Numbered from the stretch's first letter, positions 1 to 8,884 are shown. The stretch is DNA of 64,000 bases from Streptomyces sp. CB03234 (GCF_001905885.1 NZ_LIYH01000002.1:363591-427590), one strand, 5' to 3'. The notes: a model not told the origin generated them from the sequence alone. Translations and numbers: made by a program.

Positions 1-1
1 G

Positions 2-82
2 AGCACGACCGACGTCGCCGGGTCGCAGTACCTGTCGGACGGCACGGGCATCTGGCGCCTGTGGCAGCTCAACTGGATCTAG
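2..82 (+). CDS. C-terminal end of an unidentified protein (truncated by window edge)
   Basis: The first 26 codons visible read in one frame to a TAG at 80-82 and end in the residues WRLWQLNWI. The bulk of the gene lies outside the window and the piece is too short to assign a family. Its last 14 bases overlap tail to tail with the end of the TetR gene on the other strand. Codon choice fits the surrounding GC-rich genes, so it is probably a real gene end, but nothing can be said about function. Confidence 0.5.
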   Translation, partial: STTDVAGSQYLSDGTGIWRLWQLNWI

Positions 83-821
83 GCGCTGTTCTCTTGGCGG
101 CGACCGCGCCCGGCATGAACTCCTCCAGCACCTCGTGCACCTGCCGCACCAGCGGCCGCAGCACCCGGAACCGGGACAGCGCGATCGCCCGCGCGGCGAT
201 GGGCGCGGTGCGCTCGACGAGGCGGCGGCTGCGCTCGGTGCCCTCCGTCCGGTCGTACACCCAGAACAGCACCAGGCCCATCTGCATCAGCCACATCAGG
301 TGCGGGAGCTGCCCGGCCAGTTCCGGCGCGGTCTTGGTGTCGGAGCCGGAGAGCACCCGCTCGTGGATGGAGACGGCGGCCTCGCGGGCGGCGACCGACT
401 CGTCCGAGAAGGGGCTGAGCGGGCTCTCGGGGTCGGCGGCGTTCTTGAAGAACTGGGTCGCGAAGGGGTGGTACGGCTCGGCCACGTCCAGCCACGTCAG
501 CAGCGCGTCCCGGATCCGTACCGCGAGGTCCTTGTCGCCCGCGAGGACGGGCTGGACCGCCGCCTCGTGCTCGGCGGCCAGCCGGTCGTAGAAGCCCTGG
601 ACCAGGTGCTCCTTGGAGGAGAAGTAGTAGTAGGCGTTGCCGACGGAGACGCCCGCCTCCTGGGCGATGGCCCGCATCGTCGTCTTGTCGTACCCGCGCT
701 CCTGGAAGAGCCGAAGCGCGGTTTCGAGGATGAGGGTGCGGGTCTGCTCGCTCTTGGGGGCCTTGGCGGGCCGGGCGGGCTTCGGCGCCTGGGCGTCCGT
801 CACGTCGTTCACGTCCTTCAC
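69..821 (-). CDS. TetR/AcrR family transcriptional regulator
   Basis: The product has about 250 residues. An N-terminal TetR helix-turn-helix spans roughly residues 22-68 (ALRLFQERGYDKTTMRAIA, then GVSVGNAYYYF), with the SKEHL segment typical of the family. A long helical ligand-binding and dimerisation domain follows. The GTG at 819-821 is chosen because it places the HTH at the usual distance from the N-terminus; longer in-frame reading runs into the neighbouring pseudogene. A TetR dimer normally represses an adjacent gene until a small molecule binds. The obvious neighbour here is the broken DUF393 gene whose stop lies 11 bases upstream, so the natural target may be lost or elsewhere. The ligand is unknown. 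Confidence 0.85.
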   Translation of the reverse strand: MKDVNDVTDAQAPKPARPAKAPKSEQTRTLILETALRLFQERGYDKTTMRAIAQEAGVSVGNAYYYFSSKEHLVQGFYDRLAAEHEAAVQPVLAGDKDLAVRIRDALLTWLDVAEPYHPFATQFFKNAADPESPLSPFSDESVAAREAAVSIHERVLSGSDTKTAPELAGQLPHLMWLMQMGLVLFWVYDRTEGTERSRRLVERTAPIAARAIALSRFRVLRPLVRQVHEVLEEFMPGAVAAKRTAPRSS

Positions 822-832
822 GCTGCCCGAGC

Positions 833-1114
833 CTAGTGGGGCGTGTCCGGTACGCCGCACCGGCCGTCCCCGCACCCCCGGCCGCCCGCCGGTGCGAGGA
901 CCTCGCGCCACCTGGCGGCGGCGAGGACGGTGGCCCGGGCGAAGGGCATCCCGGCCGGGGTGGCCAGCCAGTGGGCCTTGGACCGGTACTCGGCCAGAGC
1001 CCACAGGCAGACGATGAACGCGGCGGTCGAGCGGTAGACCTGGCCGGCGTCCCCGACGACCGTGATCTCCTCCAGCGCGGCCCGGTGGTCCAGGCCGACC
1101 GCCTTTGGACATGT
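833..1114 (-). pseudogene. Decapitated DUF393 (DCC-type thiol-disulfide oxidoreductase-like) remnant
   Basis: The open frame on the minus strand encodes 93 residues (LEEITVVGDAGQVYR, AAFIVCLWALAEYR, HWLATPAGMPFARA). This resembles the C-terminal half of actinobacterial DUF393 proteins. The N-terminal half, which should carry the D/Y-D-x-x-C-x-x-C motif, is absent: an in-frame TGA lies at 1115-1117 and there is no plausible start codon. The stop is just upstream of the TetR start, so the intact ancestor was probably in one operon with the regulator. The family assignment is from memory of the conserved C-terminal block. An alternative is a small protein starting at an internal ATG, which is less likely. 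Confidence 0.6.
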
Positions 1115-1135
1115 TCAAATTGCTGGGGTGGGCGG

Positions 1136-1501
1136 TCAACCGGCGTGGATCCAGGTCCAGATCGCGAGGGCCGTGGGCGCCGGGCAGGCCAGGGCGCCGG
1201 TGAGCAGCAGGCGGGTCGACGGGGCCGTCCGGCGGATGCCGGGCGCGCATGCCAGGGCGATGACGGCGGCGGCGGCACCGGCGACGATCAGGGCGCACCG
1301 CAGAAGGAAGCCGCCCATCGGTGCCCCGGCCGCCGCGCCCCAGACCGCCGCCATGGCCACCAGGCACGTCAGCCACGCGAGCGAGGCGAGGGTGACCGCC
1401 CACAGCACCGCGGCCAGGACGGCCACGACAGGCCGCCCCCGGCGAGGCCGGGGTGCCGGCCGCCATGGTCCTCGGGGGGTCGCGTATGTGCCGTGGTTCA
1501 C
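1136..1501 (-). CDS. Small integral membrane protein, function unknown
   Basis: The 121-residue product has a short Arg/Pro-rich N-terminus and about three hydrophobic helices (starting near VVAVLAAVLWAVTLAS, FLLRCALIVAGAAAAVI and LLLTGALACPAPTALAIW). A GTG start at 1501 is preceded by an AAGGAC ribosome binding site at good spacing; longer in-frame starts have no such site. It is read in the same direction as the DUF393 remnant and TetR gene. No domain was recognised. Confidence 0.6.
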   Translation of the reverse strand: MNHGTYATPRGPWRPAPRPRRGRPVVAVLAAVLWAVTLASLAWLTCLVAMAAVWGAAAGAPMGGFLLRCALIVAGAAAAVIALACAPGIRRTAPSTRLLLTGALACPAPTALAIWTWIHAG

Positions 1502-1612
1502 CGTCAGGTCCTTCCGTGCGCGCGGGTGTGCACCATGCTCGCGGCGGGGACACCGCCACCACATGGGCGCGGATGCTCATCTCCGCACGGGGCCGTACCT
1601 ACGCGACCGCGG

Positions 1613-3700
1613 TCACCCGGCCGGTGCCGCCGCCACCTCCGTGAACAGAGCGACGTCCCGCAGCGCCTCCGACAGGACCAGCGGCGGCACCGCCCCCGTC
1701 CCGGCCGCCTCCCACGGGGCGCGCGGACCGCCCTGGCCCCGCTCGAAGCGCAGCGCCCCCGTGACGCACCGGGACGCGACGCCCCCGTCCGCGTCCCGCC
1801 GGTCCACCAGCTCCAGCGGCAGCACCGCCCGCCACACCGGCTCCGCCCCGGCCGGCAGATCACCGCGCCGGGGCAGCTCCCGCACCATCTCCGTGGCGTA
1901 CCCGGCGCCGAAGTACCCCAGATGCCCGCCTCCCCAGCCCCGCTCACCCATCAGCGCCCGCACCCGCCCGTACTCCAGGACCCGCCCCCCGGCCGGAACG
2001 CCCACGCCCCGGTACACCTCCCGCAGCACCTGCCGGAACGGCTGGCGCGCCGCCCGCTCACCCAGCACCGCCCGCCACTCCCGTATCTCGTCCTCGTCCG
2101 CCCGCACCGGGTGCCACAGCCGCAGCCGAGCCCCCGCGCCGACGGGCGTCGCCGTCCCCTCCGCGCCCGCGAGCGCCCACCCGCCGGCCGCCCGCTCCGG
2201 CACCCCGGAAACCCAGCCCGTCCCGGCCGCGGACCCGTCCTCGCACACCTCCCACACCAGCGCCCTCGCCAACGGCCCCGTCACCGGATGGTCGGCGTAG
2301 TACCGCTCCCAGTCGGCGCCCGGCCATCGCGTGCCCGCCACCAGGTGCTCCTCCAGCCGCGCCCGCTCGGCCGCCAGCAGGGCCCGCAGCCGCTTCGACG
2401 CCTCCCGGACGGCCGCCACCCGCTCGCCGTGCTCCTCCCGCACCGCCTTGGGCGCCGACTTCAGCACCTGCCCCTGCGGGCCCCGGAAGCTCAGCGAGGC
2501 GGTGGCCGACGGCTCCACCGACAGCACGGCCGTGTACGCCCCCAGCTCCTCCTCCCGCATCCCGCGCGCGTCCAGCCCCAGGGACGGCACCCCGCGCTCG
2601 GCGAGCATCGACGGCGTGAGCCCGCTGCGGGCCGCCACCGCGTCGAGGGACGTGGCGATGCCCTTCAGCACCGTCCTGTTGCGGACCCTGCCCTTCAACC
2701 GGCCCAGCCACCGCACCGCCTGCTCGCCCTCGGCGCCCTCGAACTCGCCGAGCACCGCCACCGCCCCCGTCGCGATCCGCGCGTCACGGCACCAGCCGCC
2801 CGAACCGCCCGTGCCCGTACCCGCGTTGAGGGCCACCCGGCCGATCGCCGGCACCACCCAGCCGCCCCGCAGCGCGGCCGCCGCCCACACCAGGCCCCGC
2901 ACCAGCCGCTCGTTGCGCTCGCCCGCGATGCCCGCCCACCGCCGGACACCCCACGACTGCGGCGCGACCACCAGATGTTCCGGCTGCTCCGCCATGCCCT
3001 CCAGCAGGGCCCGTACGACCTCCTCGCCCCGCTCCGCCTCCGCCAGCAGCTCGGCGGCCCGCTTCCGCCACCGCTTGGTGGCGCGCGTCTTGTCCTGGCC
3101 GGCGCAGTGCTCCAGGAACGCGACCACCCCCGGGCCGCCCAGCAGCCCGGTGTGCTCGGCCCGCATCCGGGGCCCGTAGTCGTCCTCGTCGTCCAGCAGG
3201 GTGGCCGGCAGGCCCGTGCCGTCCTCCACGTCCGGCCCGATCAGGGCGTCCAGCCGCCGCCGTATCACCGCGTTCGTCGCGTCCTCGTCCTGGTCGCCCC
3301 AGGCCGACAGCGACGCCGTGCGCGCGGCACGCAGAAGCATCCGGTCGCAACCGCCGGACTCCACCGCGGCGGACAGGGGCAGCAGCATCAAGGGCGCGAA
3401 CTGCTGGAGCAGTTGCTGTGGATCGACCAGCGCCTCCGCACCCACCAGCCGGCGCAGCAGCTCGTCCGCCTCCGCGGCCGACCACCCCAGCCGCCGTGTC
3501 GACAGCCACGACACCGCCCACTCGTTGCCCCGGCCGGCGCCGCTGCGGCACAGCTTCTCGTGGAACCACAGCGCCGCCCGCCGCTGCTCCGCCACCGTCA
3601 GCGACTGCAGCAGCTCCTGCACCTCGGCGCCGCCCCCGGTGCGCTCCCGCACCCCCGCCTCGTACAGCCTGACTTCCAGGCTCTTCTCGGTCCCCACCAT
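1613..3700 (-). CDS. DUF4132 domain protein
   Basis: The predicted protein of 695 residues starts at the ATG at 3698-3700 (MVGTEKSLEV). It is mostly charged and helical, with HEAT-like alternating hydrophobic segments in the first 400 residues. A block around RLRALLAAERARLEEHLV followed by RWPGADWERYYADHP and a W/R-rich tail is characteristic of DUF4132 proteins, which are distantly related to E. coli MolR/YehI. No signal peptide or membrane segment is evident, so it is probably cytoplasmic. The biochemical role of the family is not established. The gene stands alone between a membrane protein and a ferredoxin gene of the same strand. Confidence 0.8.
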   Translation of the reverse strand: MVGTEKSLEVRLYEAGVRERTGGGAEVQELLQSLTVAEQRRAALWFHEKLCRSGAGRGNEWAVSWLSTRRLGWSAAEADELLRRLVGAEALVDPQQLLQQFAPLMLLPLSAAVESGGCDRMLLRAARTASLSAWGDQDEDATNAVIRRRLDALIGPDVEDGTGLPATLLDDEDDYGPRMRAEHTGLLGGPGVVAFLEHCAGQDKTRATKRWRKRAAELLAEAERGEEVVRALLEGMAEQPEHLVVAPQSWGVRRWAGIAGERNERLVRGLVWAAAALRGGWVVPAIGRVALNAGTGTGGSGGWCRDARIATGAVAVLGEFEGAEGEQAVRWLGRLKGRVRNRTVLKGIATSLDAVAARSGLTPSMLAERGVPSLGLDARGMREEELGAYTAVLSVEPSATASLSFRGPQGQVLKSAPKAVREEHGERVAAVREASKRLRALLAAERARLEEHLVAGTRWPGADWERYYADHPVTGPLARALVWEVCEDGSAAGTGWVSGVPERAAGGWALAGAEGTATPVGAGARLRLWHPVRADEDEIREWRAVLGERAARQPFRQVLREVYRGVGVPAGGRVLEYGRVRALMGERGWGGGHLGYFGAGYATEMVRELPRRGDLPAGAEPVWRAVLPLELVDRRDADGGVASRCVTGALRFERGQGGPRAPWEAAGTGAVPPLVLSEALRDVALFTEVAAAPAG

Positions 3701-3773
3701 GACCACGACGGTAGGGCACGGCACTGACAACCCGGCCGACCCGGCGGGGCGGCGCCCCGCCGGGTGGTCACCG

Positions 3774-3965
3774 TCAGGTCGCCACCTTGATGGCACCCAC
3801 CGGGCACGCCCGGGCCGCCTCCCGCACCAGCGGGCTCCCGGCGCCGTCCTCGCCGCCCGGCACCAGCTCGCTGAACCCGTCGTCGTCCTGGGTGAAGACC
3901 GCCGGCGCGGTCAGGGCGCACTGCCCGGCACCGATGCAGACGCCCTTGTCGATCACAATGTCCAT
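3774..3965 (-). CDS. Ferredoxin, [3Fe-4S] type, partner of the adjacent P450
   Basis: This is a 63-residue acidic protein with the spaced cysteines CIGAGQC and a later CP. The pattern (C-x5-C, then C-P) lacks the fourth cysteine and so fits a [3Fe-4S] cluster, as in Streptomyces P450 ferredoxins. It would pass single electrons from a ferredoxin reductase to the upstream-encoded P450. The start at 3965 has a GAGGG site eight bases away. An earlier in-frame ATG at 3983 overlaps the P450 stop (ATGGTGA) and is also possible. Both genes are on the minus strand and clearly co-transcribed. Confidence 0.9.
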   Translation of the reverse strand: MDIVIDKGVCIGAGQCALTAPAVFTQDDDGFSELVPGGEDGAGSPLVREAARACPVGAIKVAT

Positions 3966-3976
3966 CACAACCGCCC

Positions 3977-5167
3977 TCACCATGTGACGGGGAGCTCCAG
4001 CATCCCCTGGATCGTGTCCCCCGGTTTGAACGGGATCTCCCCGGCCGGCGCCGCCAGGCGCAGCCCCGGCAGCCGCTCGAAGAGCGTCCGCAGCGCGATC
4101 TCCATCTCGGCCCGCGCCAGGTTCTGCCCCAGGCACTGGTGGATGCCGAAGCCGAACGCGACATGGTGGCGGGCGGACCGGTGCCAGTCCAGCGTGTCGG
4201 GTTCGGCGTACGCGGAGGTGTCCCGGTTGATCACCGACGTCGAGAAGACGACGCCGTCGTCCGCCCGGATCGTCACCCCCGCGATGTCGATGTCCTCCCG
4301 CGCCACCCGCAGCATCCCGTCGGCGATGGACAGGAACCGCAGCAGCTCCTCCACGGCGGTGGGCATCAGCGCCGGGTCGGCCTTCAGCTCGGCCAGCTGC
4401 TCCGGGTGCTGGAGCAGCGTGAACGTACCCAGCGAGATCATGTTCGCCGTGGTCTCGTGACCTGCCACGAGCAGGATGGTGGCCAGCTCGATGAGCAGCT
4501 GCTTGTCGAGCCGGCCCTCGGCGAGCTGCTGTGCGACCAGGTCGTCGAGGACGCCGTCCCCGCGTTTGTCGCGTTTACGCTCGATCAGATCGCCGAGGTA
4601 GCCCTCCAACTGCTCACGGGCGTCCTCGATGTCCCGCGCCGCCGGGCCGCGCAGCAGCCGGCGCGACTGCTCCTCGAAGAAGTCGTGGTCGGCGTACGGC
4701 ACGCCCAGCAGGTCGCAGATGACGATGGACGGCACCGGCAGGGCGAAGTCGGACACCAGCTCGGCCGGCGGGCCCTGGGCGACCATGGCGTCGATCAGCT
4801 CGTCCACCGTCCGCTGGATGCGCGGCCGCAGGTCGGCCGTGCGCTTGAGCGTGAAGCTCGGGATGAGCATCCGCCGCTGCGCGTTGTGCTCGGGGTCGTC
4901 CACGCCCAGCAGGGCGGCACGGCGGCGGCTGCGTACGGCCGCGAAGCGCTCCGTGGGGGCCGGGAACGCCTCATGGGTGGAGTCGGTGGACAGCCGCTGG
5001 TCGGACAGGAGTCGGCGGGCGGTGGCGTGCCCGGTGACCATCCACACCGAGCGGCCGTCGTAGAGCGTGACCCGGGACAGTGGGCGCGACTCGCGCAGCG
5101 GTGCGTAGGCGGTGGGCGGGTGGTAGGGGCAGGAGCGGTCCTGGGGGAACGCGACGGCTTCCGTCAT
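3977..5167 (-). CDS. Cytochrome P450, probably CYP105 family
   Basis: The 396-residue soluble P450 carries the oxygen-binding I-helix motif AGHETT (about residues 235-240), a K-helix E-x-x-R (EELLR) and the haem loop FGFGIHQCLGQ with the proximal cysteine at about residue 345. It would hydroxylate or otherwise monooxygenate a small molecule using electrons from the ferredoxin encoded immediately downstream. CYP105 enzymes act in xenobiotic breakdown and natural-product tailoring, and the substrate cannot be read from the sequence. No biosynthetic cluster surrounds it. The CYP105 assignment rests on overall resemblance to Streptomyces class I P450s and is less sure than the P450 call. Confidence 0.92.
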   Translation of the reverse strand: MTEAVAFPQDRSCPYHPPTAYAPLRESRPLSRVTLYDGRSVWMVTGHATARRLLSDQRLSTDSTHEAFPAPTERFAAVRSRRRAALLGVDDPEHNAQRRMLIPSFTLKRTADLRPRIQRTVDELIDAMVAQGPPAELVSDFALPVPSIVICDLLGVPYADHDFFEEQSRRLLRGPAARDIEDAREQLEGYLGDLIERKRDKRGDGVLDDLVAQQLAEGRLDKQLLIELATILLVAGHETTANMISLGTFTLLQHPEQLAELKADPALMPTAVEELLRFLSIADGMLRVAREDIDIAGVTIRADDGVVFSTSVINRDTSAYAEPDTLDWHRSARHHVAFGFGIHQCLGQNLARAEMEIALRTLFERLPGLRLAAPAGEIPFKPGDTIQGMLELPVTW

Positions 5168-5274
5168 GGGGACCTCGCGGGGGGTGAGTCGGATTGCCGA
5201 TCTCCACTACATGCCCGAGGCATCCATCTGGTCTACGCGTAGTTCGGCCAAACCACCGGTATGGGCGACGCGCA

Positions 5275-5316
5275 CGCCGCAGGGCCCGCTCCCTCACGGG
5301 AGCGGGCCCTGCGGCG
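5275..5316 (-). terminator. Strong hairpin terminator after sdhB
   Basis: A perfect 19-bp stem (left arm CGCCGCAGGGCCCGCTCCC) closes a TCAC loop. It lies 30 bases beyond the sdhB stop and just upstream of the P450 promoter region, so it should end the sdh transcript and insulate the P450 gene. Confidence 0.85.
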
Positions 5317-5345
5317 AGACGCCGGAAAGCGGACGCCGGGAGGTG

Positions 5346-6104
5346 TCAGTAGCGGCGCGTGATCAGCGCGCGCTTCACTTCCTGGATCGCCTTGGTGACC
5401 TCGATACCGCGCGGGCAGGCGTCCGTGCAGTTGAACGTGGTGCGGCAGCGCCACACGCCGTCCTTGTCGTTGAGGATCTCCAGCCGCTGCTCACCGGCCT
5501 CGTCGCGCGAGTCGAAGATGAAGCGGTGGGCGTTGACGATCGCGGCCGGACCGAAGTACTGGCCGTCGTTCCAGAACACCGGGCAGGACGACGTGCACGC
5601 GGCGCACAGGATGCACTTGGTGGTGTCGTCGAACCGCTCGCGGTCCTCGGCGGACTGCAGCCGCTCACGCGTCGGCTCGTTGCCCTTGGTGACGAGGAAG
5701 GGCATGACGTCGCGGTACGCCTGGAAGAACGGCTCCATGTCCACGACCAGGTCCTTGAGGACCGTCAGGCCCTTTATGGCCTCGACCGTGATGGGCTTGT
5801 CCGGGTTGATGTCCTTGATCAGCGTCTTGCAGGCGAGCCTGTTCTTGCCGTTGATCCGCATCGCGTCGGAGCCGCAGATGCCGTGCGCGCAGGAGCGCCG
5901 GAAGGTCAGCGAGCCGTCGACGTCCCACTTGATCTTGTGGAGGGCGTCGAGGACACGCTCCTTGGGGTCGATCTCGATCTGGAAGTCCTGCCACTGCGCC
6001 TCGTCCGAGACCTCCGGGTTGAACCGGCGGATCCGGAAGGTCACCGTGATGTAGGGGGAGGCGGCGGAGTCCGCCTCGACCTTGTCCAGTACGGGGGTAG
6101 CCAT
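5346..6104 (-). CDS. sdhB: Succinate dehydrogenase iron-sulfur subunit
   Basis: The 252-residue subunit carries three Fe-S clusters and moves electrons from the flavoprotein to quinone in the TCA cycle and respiratory chain. An N-terminal ferredoxin-like domain has the [2Fe-2S] residues CAHGICGSDA and LAC. The C-terminal domain has CILCAACTSSCP and CTDACPRGI for the [4Fe-4S] and [3Fe-4S] clusters. Its ATG overlaps the sdhA stop (TGATG), implying translational coupling. It is the last gene of sdhCDAB and is followed by a hairpin terminator. Length is normal for the family. Confidence 0.97.
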   Translation of the reverse strand: MATPVLDKVEADSAASPYITVTFRIRRFNPEVSDEAQWQDFQIEIDPKERVLDALHKIKWDVDGSLTFRRSCAHGICGSDAMRINGKNRLACKTLIKDINPDKPITVEAIKGLTVLKDLVVDMEPFFQAYRDVMPFLVTKGNEPTRERLQSAEDRERFDDTTKCILCAACTSSCPVFWNDGQYFGPAAIVNAHRFIFDSRDEAGEQRLEILNDKDGVWRCRTTFNCTDACPRGIEVTKAIQEVKRALITRRY

Positions 6105-7858
6105 CAGTACTTACGCTCCATCGGCTGGTAGCGGGTCTGGACGACGGGCTTGTAGTCGAGACGCACGGTCTCGGAGCCGTCGGCGCCGACCTCGCGGTAC
6201 GCCATGGTGTGGCGCATGAAGTTGACGTCGTCGCGGTTCGGGTAGTCCTCGCGGTAGTGACCGCCGCGGGACTCCTTGCGGGCCAGTGCCGAGACGGCCA
6301 TGACCTCGGCCAGGTCGAGCAGGTTGCCCAGCTCGATGGCCTCCAGCAGGTCCGTGTTGAACCGCTTGCCCTTGTCCTGGATGGCCACGTTCTTGTACCG
6401 CTCGCGCAGCTCGGCGATCTTCTCGACCGCCGTCTTGATCGTCTGCTCGGTGCGGAACACCATCACGTTGGCGTCCATGGTCTCCTGCAGCTCCTTGCGC
6501 AGCACCGAGACCCGCTCGCTGCCGGTGGAGTTGCGCAGGCGCTCGACCTGGTCCCGTACGAAGGAGGCGGGGTCCTCGGGCAGGTCGACGTAGTCGGCCT
6601 TGGCCGAGTACTCGGCGGCGGCGATGCCGGCGCGCTTGCCGAAGACGTTGATGTCCAGGAGCGAGTTGGTGCCCAGGCGGTTGGCGCCGTGCACCGACAC
6701 GCACGCGACCTCGCCGGCGGCGTACAGACCCGGCACGACGGTGGTGTTGTCGGCCAGGACCTCACCCTCGACGTTGGTCGGGATGCCGCCCATCGCGTAG
6801 TGCGCGGTCGGCTGGATCGGGATCGGGTCCGTGTAGGGCTCGATGCCGAGGTACGTGCGCGCGAACTCGGTGATGTCCGGGAGCTTGGCGTCCAGCTGCT
6901 CCGGCGGCAGGTGGGTGAGGTCCAGGTAGACGTGGTCGCCCTCGGGACCGCAGCCGCGGCCCTCGCGGATCTCCGTGTAGATGGAGCGGGAGACGACGTC
7001 ACGCGACGCGAGGTCCTTCATGACGGGCGCGTACTTCTCCATGAAGCGCTCGCCGTCCTTGTTGCGGAGGATGCCGCCCTCACCACGGGCGCCCTCCGTC
7101 AGCAGGATGCCCATGCGCCAGATGCCCGTCGGGTGGAACTGGAAGAACTCCATGTCCTCCAGCGGCAGGCCGCGCCGGTAGCAGGCGGCCTGGCCGTCAC
7201 CGGTCAGGGTGTGGGCGTTGGACGTCACCTTGAAGAACTTGCCGGTGCCGCCGGACGCGTAGATCACGGCCTTCGCCTGGAAGACGTGGATCTCGCCGGT
7301 GGCCAGCTCGTAGGCGACCACACCGGAGGACGTCTTGACGCCGTCGATCTCGGTGATGAGCTGGTCGAGGACGTAGAACTCGTTGAAGAACTCCACGCCC
7401 TCCTTGACGCAGTTCTGGTACAGCGTCTGGAGGATCATGTGGCCGGTGCGGTCCGCGGCGTAGCAGGACCGGCGGACCGGCGCCTCGCCGTGGTTGCGGG
7501 AGTGGCCGCCGAAGCGGCGCTGGTCAATCGTCCCGTCCGGGGTCCGGTTGAACGGCAGGCCCATCTTCTCCAGGTCGAGGACGGCGTCGATGGCCTCCTT
7601 CGCCAGGATCTCGGCGGCGTCCTGGTCGACCAGGTAGTCACCGCCCTTGACCGTGTCGAAGGTGTGCCACTCCCAGTTGTCCTCCTCCACGTTCGCCAGC
7701 GCGGCGGCCATGCCGCCCTGCGCGGCGCCCGTGTGGGAGCGGGTGGGGTAGAGCTTCGTGAGCACGGCGGTACGGCTGCGCTTCGTCGCCTCGATGGCGG
7801 CGCGCATGCCCGCGCCACCGGCGCCGACGATGACGGTGTCGTACTTGTGGATCTTCAT
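6104..7858 (-). CDS. sdhA: Succinate dehydrogenase flavoprotein subunit
   Basis: The 584-residue protein has an N-terminal FAD-binding GAGGAGMRAA motif and SHTGAAQGG, which holds the histidine expected to link covalently to FAD. The substrate/capping domain includes HPTGIW, an RNKDGERFM segment and HYAMGG. It oxidises succinate to fumarate on the cytoplasmic face of the membrane. The ATG at 7856-7858 follows sdhD by a short gap. Size and motifs agree with SdhA rather than with fumarate reductase or L-aspartate oxidase, since paired SdhC/SdhD anchors are encoded upstream. Confidence 0.97.
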   Translation of the reverse strand: MKIHKYDTVIVGAGGAGMRAAIEATKRSRTAVLTKLYPTRSHTGAAQGGMAAALANVEEDNWEWHTFDTVKGGDYLVDQDAAEILAKEAIDAVLDLEKMGLPFNRTPDGTIDQRRFGGHSRNHGEAPVRRSCYAADRTGHMILQTLYQNCVKEGVEFFNEFYVLDQLITEIDGVKTSSGVVAYELATGEIHVFQAKAVIYASGGTGKFFKVTSNAHTLTGDGQAACYRRGLPLEDMEFFQFHPTGIWRMGILLTEGARGEGGILRNKDGERFMEKYAPVMKDLASRDVVSRSIYTEIREGRGCGPEGDHVYLDLTHLPPEQLDAKLPDITEFARTYLGIEPYTDPIPIQPTAHYAMGGIPTNVEGEVLADNTTVVPGLYAAGEVACVSVHGANRLGTNSLLDINVFGKRAGIAAAEYSAKADYVDLPEDPASFVRDQVERLRNSTGSERVSVLRKELQETMDANVMVFRTEQTIKTAVEKIAELRERYKNVAIQDKGKRFNTDLLEAIELGNLLDLAEVMAVSALARKESRGGHYREDYPNRDDVNFMRHTMAYREVGADGSETVRLDYKPVVQTRYQPMERKY

Positions 7859-7880
7859 GCGGATTTCCTCAGCCCCGTGC

Positions 7881-8360
7881 CTAGCGGATGTTCGGGTCGA
7901 AGGTGAAGATCACCAGCGTGCCCAGAAGGATGGTGAACACCGTGGCGGTGTACAGCAGGCCCTTGAGCCACAGGCGCGTGTTCGGGCGCTCGGCGTAGTC
8001 GTTGATGACGGTACGCAGGCCGTTGGCGCCGTGCAGCATCGCCAGCCACAGCATCAGCAGGTCCCAGACCTGCCAGAACGGGGACGCCCAGCGGCCCGCC
8101 ACGAAGGCGAAGCCGATCTTGGAGACGCCGCCGTCCAGGACGAGCTGGATCAGCAGGTGGCCGATGACGAGGACGACCAGCACGATGCCGGACAGGCGCA
8201 TGAAGAGCCACGCGGCCATCTCGAAGTTGCCACGGGTCGACTTCGGGGTCTTCCCCGTCCGCTTGCGGGGCGGCTCGATGAGGGGAGCCGGGTTGTCGAC
8301 GTCGTAGAGGCTCTCGTCCTCGACGGGGCCGACGGCGGACTTGGTCAGATCAGTGGACAT
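7881..8360 (-). CDS. sdhD: Succinate dehydrogenase hydrophobic anchor subunit
   Basis: The 159-residue protein has a hydrophilic N-terminus and three transmembrane helices (beginning near MRLSGIVLVVLVIGHL, WDLLMLWLAMLHG and LLYTATVFTILLG). The histidine in VIGHLLI is a candidate haem b ligand and the HGANGLR segment is typical of SdhD. It starts at ATG 8358-8360, eight bases beyond the sdhC stop. With SdhC it anchors the catalytic subunits and forms the quinone site. Confidence 0.93.
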   Translation of the reverse strand: MSTDLTKSAVGPVEDESLYDVDNPAPLIEPPRKRTGKTPKSTRGNFEMAAWLFMRLSGIVLVVLVIGHLLIQLVLDGGVSKIGFAFVAGRWASPFWQVWDLLMLWLAMLHGANGLRTVINDYAERPNTRLWLKGLLYTATVFTILLGTLVIFTFDPNIR

Positions 8361-8368
8361 GTCTGGCG

Positions 8369-8749
8369 TCAGCTCCCGAACACTTCGCGTACGGCGTGGC
8401 CGAGGACGGGGTAGAGGGCGCCCACCATCAGGACGAACCAGATGCCCATCACGGCCCAGAACATCTGCTTCTGGTAGCGCGGGCCCTGGGACCAGAAGTC
8501 CACGGCGATCACGCGAAGGCCGTTGAGCGCGTGGAAGAGGATGGCCGCGACAAGGCCGTATTCCAGCAGCGCGACGAGCGGAGTCTTGTAGGTGGCGACG
8601 ACCTCGTCGTAGGCCTCGGGGGAGACGCGGACGAGAGCGGTGTCCAGCACGTGTACGAACAGGAAGAAGAAGATGAGGACGCCGGTGACTCGATGAGCCA
8701 CCCACGACCACATGCCTTCCCGGCCGCGGTACAGCGTTCCAGCCGGCAC
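8369..8749 (-). CDS. sdhC: Succinate dehydrogenase cytochrome b556 subunit
   Basis: This is the first gene of the sdh operon, encoding 126 residues with three membrane helices. It has the SdhC signature W-S-W-V-A-H-R-V-T-G near the N-terminus, HVLDTALV and the FHALNGLR motif with a probable haem-ligand histidine. The GTG start at 8749 has a GGAGGG site eight bases upstream. The order C-D-A-B and short gaps show one transcription unit. The 135 bases between here and the upstream decarboxylase gene should hold the operon promoter; no clear consensus was picked out. Confidence 0.93.
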   Translation of the reverse strand: MPAGTLYRGREGMWSWVAHRVTGVLIFFFLFVHVLDTALVRVSPEAYDEVVATYKTPLVALLEYGLVAAILFHALNGLRVIAVDFWSQGPRYQKQMFWAVMGIWFVLMVGALYPVLGHAVREVFGS

Positions 8750-8884
8750 GGAAAAACCCTCCGGGAGCGGGGATCAGGGTCGGCCGGCTTCGATGTCGGT
8801 CTGACCCGGCCGGGTACGGTCCACCGGCCCCGGTCATCGTAGCGACGACTTGTCGGTTCCCTCGCCCGGGGTCCTCAGGTGTGA

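Noticed and set aside
836-3727. 963-residue plus-strand frame
   Set aside because: It is a shadow of the DUF4132 gene on the other strand; the composition is Arg/Pro/His-rich with no domain pattern, typical of antisense frames in high-GC DNA.
5233-5242. CTACGCGTAG palindrome upstream of the P450 gene as another nucleoside operator
   Set aside because: It is two bases shorter than the 12-mer, so half-site spacing differs, and the genes it precedes have no link to nucleosides. Kept only as a possible unrelated P450 operator.
8750-8884. Specific regulator site before sdhC
   Set aside because: No clear palindrome or consensus promoter was found by eye.
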